In this document: piece after piece, positions 63,899 through 64,000 of the stretch
Layout of the letters: every line of letters starts with the position of its first letter
How positions within the stretch are numbered: position 1 is the first letter of the stretch
Origin: Planctellipticum variicoloris
GTDB taxonomy: Bacteria; Planctomycetota; Planctomycetia; Planctomycetales; Planctomycetaceae
NCBI RefSeq assembly: GCF_030622045.1
Contig: NZ_CP130886.1
Span: 2,183,557 to 2,247,556, forward strand
DNA: 64,000 nt
Reading direction: 5' to 3'
Program-made: the position numbers and the translations under genes
Notes under the pieces: generated by a model
Told to the model about the DNA's origin: nothing
Database searches by the model: none
The model's input: the letters and a program-made list of their open reading frames with translations, nothing else

Positions 63899-64000
63899 TT
63901 AGAGCCGCCACGGTTCGCGCAGGGCTTCAGATCGCAGCCGGTTGGCCTCTTCGTCGCCGGGGAATTCGTGCGATTCCGTGTCGTATTTCACCTTGCGGTC
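63899..64000 (-). CDS. C-terminus of probable Gfo/Idh/MocA oxidoreductase (5' end outside window)
   Basis: The last 33 codons are present: DRKVKYDTESHEFPGDEEANRLRSEALREPWRL-stop. The pattern of a basic-acidic tail ending in RxPW fits the C-terminus of planctomycete Gfo/Idh/MocA-type dehydrogenases. The catalytic part lies beyond base 64000, so the call is tentative. Confidence 0.55.
   Translation of the reverse strand, partial: DRKVKYDTESHEFPGDEEANRLRSEALREPWRL

Overview
The window is GC-rich chromosomal DNA of a planctomycete, most likely class Planctomycetia. The evidence is the combination of DUF1501, DUF1080 (3-keto-disaccharide hydrolase), ThuA, PmoA/DUF6807, cupredoxin-lipoprotein, VWA and Gfo/Idh/MocA families, many secreted enzymes with Tat-like leaders, and a fused SecDF. 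I found no tRNA, rRNA, CRISPR array, transposase or integrase. Most of the window is stable chromosomal backbone.

Layout. 1-5305 (minus): a molybdenum block, reading VCBS-repeat protein, tandem-domain ModA, ModB, ModC, MoaD and a ThiF/MoeB-like protein; the modA-modB, modB-modC and modC-moaD junctions are 4-bp overlaps. 5394-6155 (minus): ICMT-like membrane methyltransferase. 6287-12185 (plus): GspF/PilC-like protein, then the classical tgt-yajC-secDF block ending in a strong terminator. 12543-13456: a decayed exported-protein gene with several frameshifts and a nonsense codon. 13573-14817: coaD and a redoxin. 14922-17033 (minus): a secreted alpha/beta hydrolase. 17124-22207 (minus): an unusual three-gene locus encoding a multi-winged-helix protein, an AAA ATPase, and a PD-(D/E)XK nuclease fused to an FtsK motor. 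This is the best candidate for an undescribed system. 22403-31130: secreted and catabolic planctomycete proteins (SGNH-DUF1080 fusion, DUF1501, secreted pyruvyltransferase-like protein, PmoA-like protein, VWA protein, prenyltransferase-like repeats). 31339-36569 (minus): a signalling block of response regulator, conserved protein of unknown function and hybrid histidine kinase. 36761-42188: TreS-maltokinase fusion divergent from phosphoglucomutase. 42447-48674: beta-propeller and C-terminal processing protease, TIM-barrel isomerase, HisE, SRPBCC protein, MiaA and a small secreted protein. 48974-54492: a MarR-RND adaptor-RND permease operon. 54562-63911: HD-GYP protein, site-2 protease, NUDIX hydrolase, ThuA, methyltransferase with a PqqD-like tail, cupredoxin lipoprotein and HEAT-repeat protein. 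63899-64000: the end of a probable Gfo/Idh/MocA oxidoreductase.

Non-coding structure. Two large inverted repeats (42216-42418 and 60751-60905) lie between convergent genes, and the second supplies the stop codon of its neighbour. Two near-identical small hairpins directly follow stop codons at 23711 and 29958. Clear stem-loop terminators follow yajC, secDF and the ThuA gene. One good sigma70-like promoter precedes the S41 protease gene.
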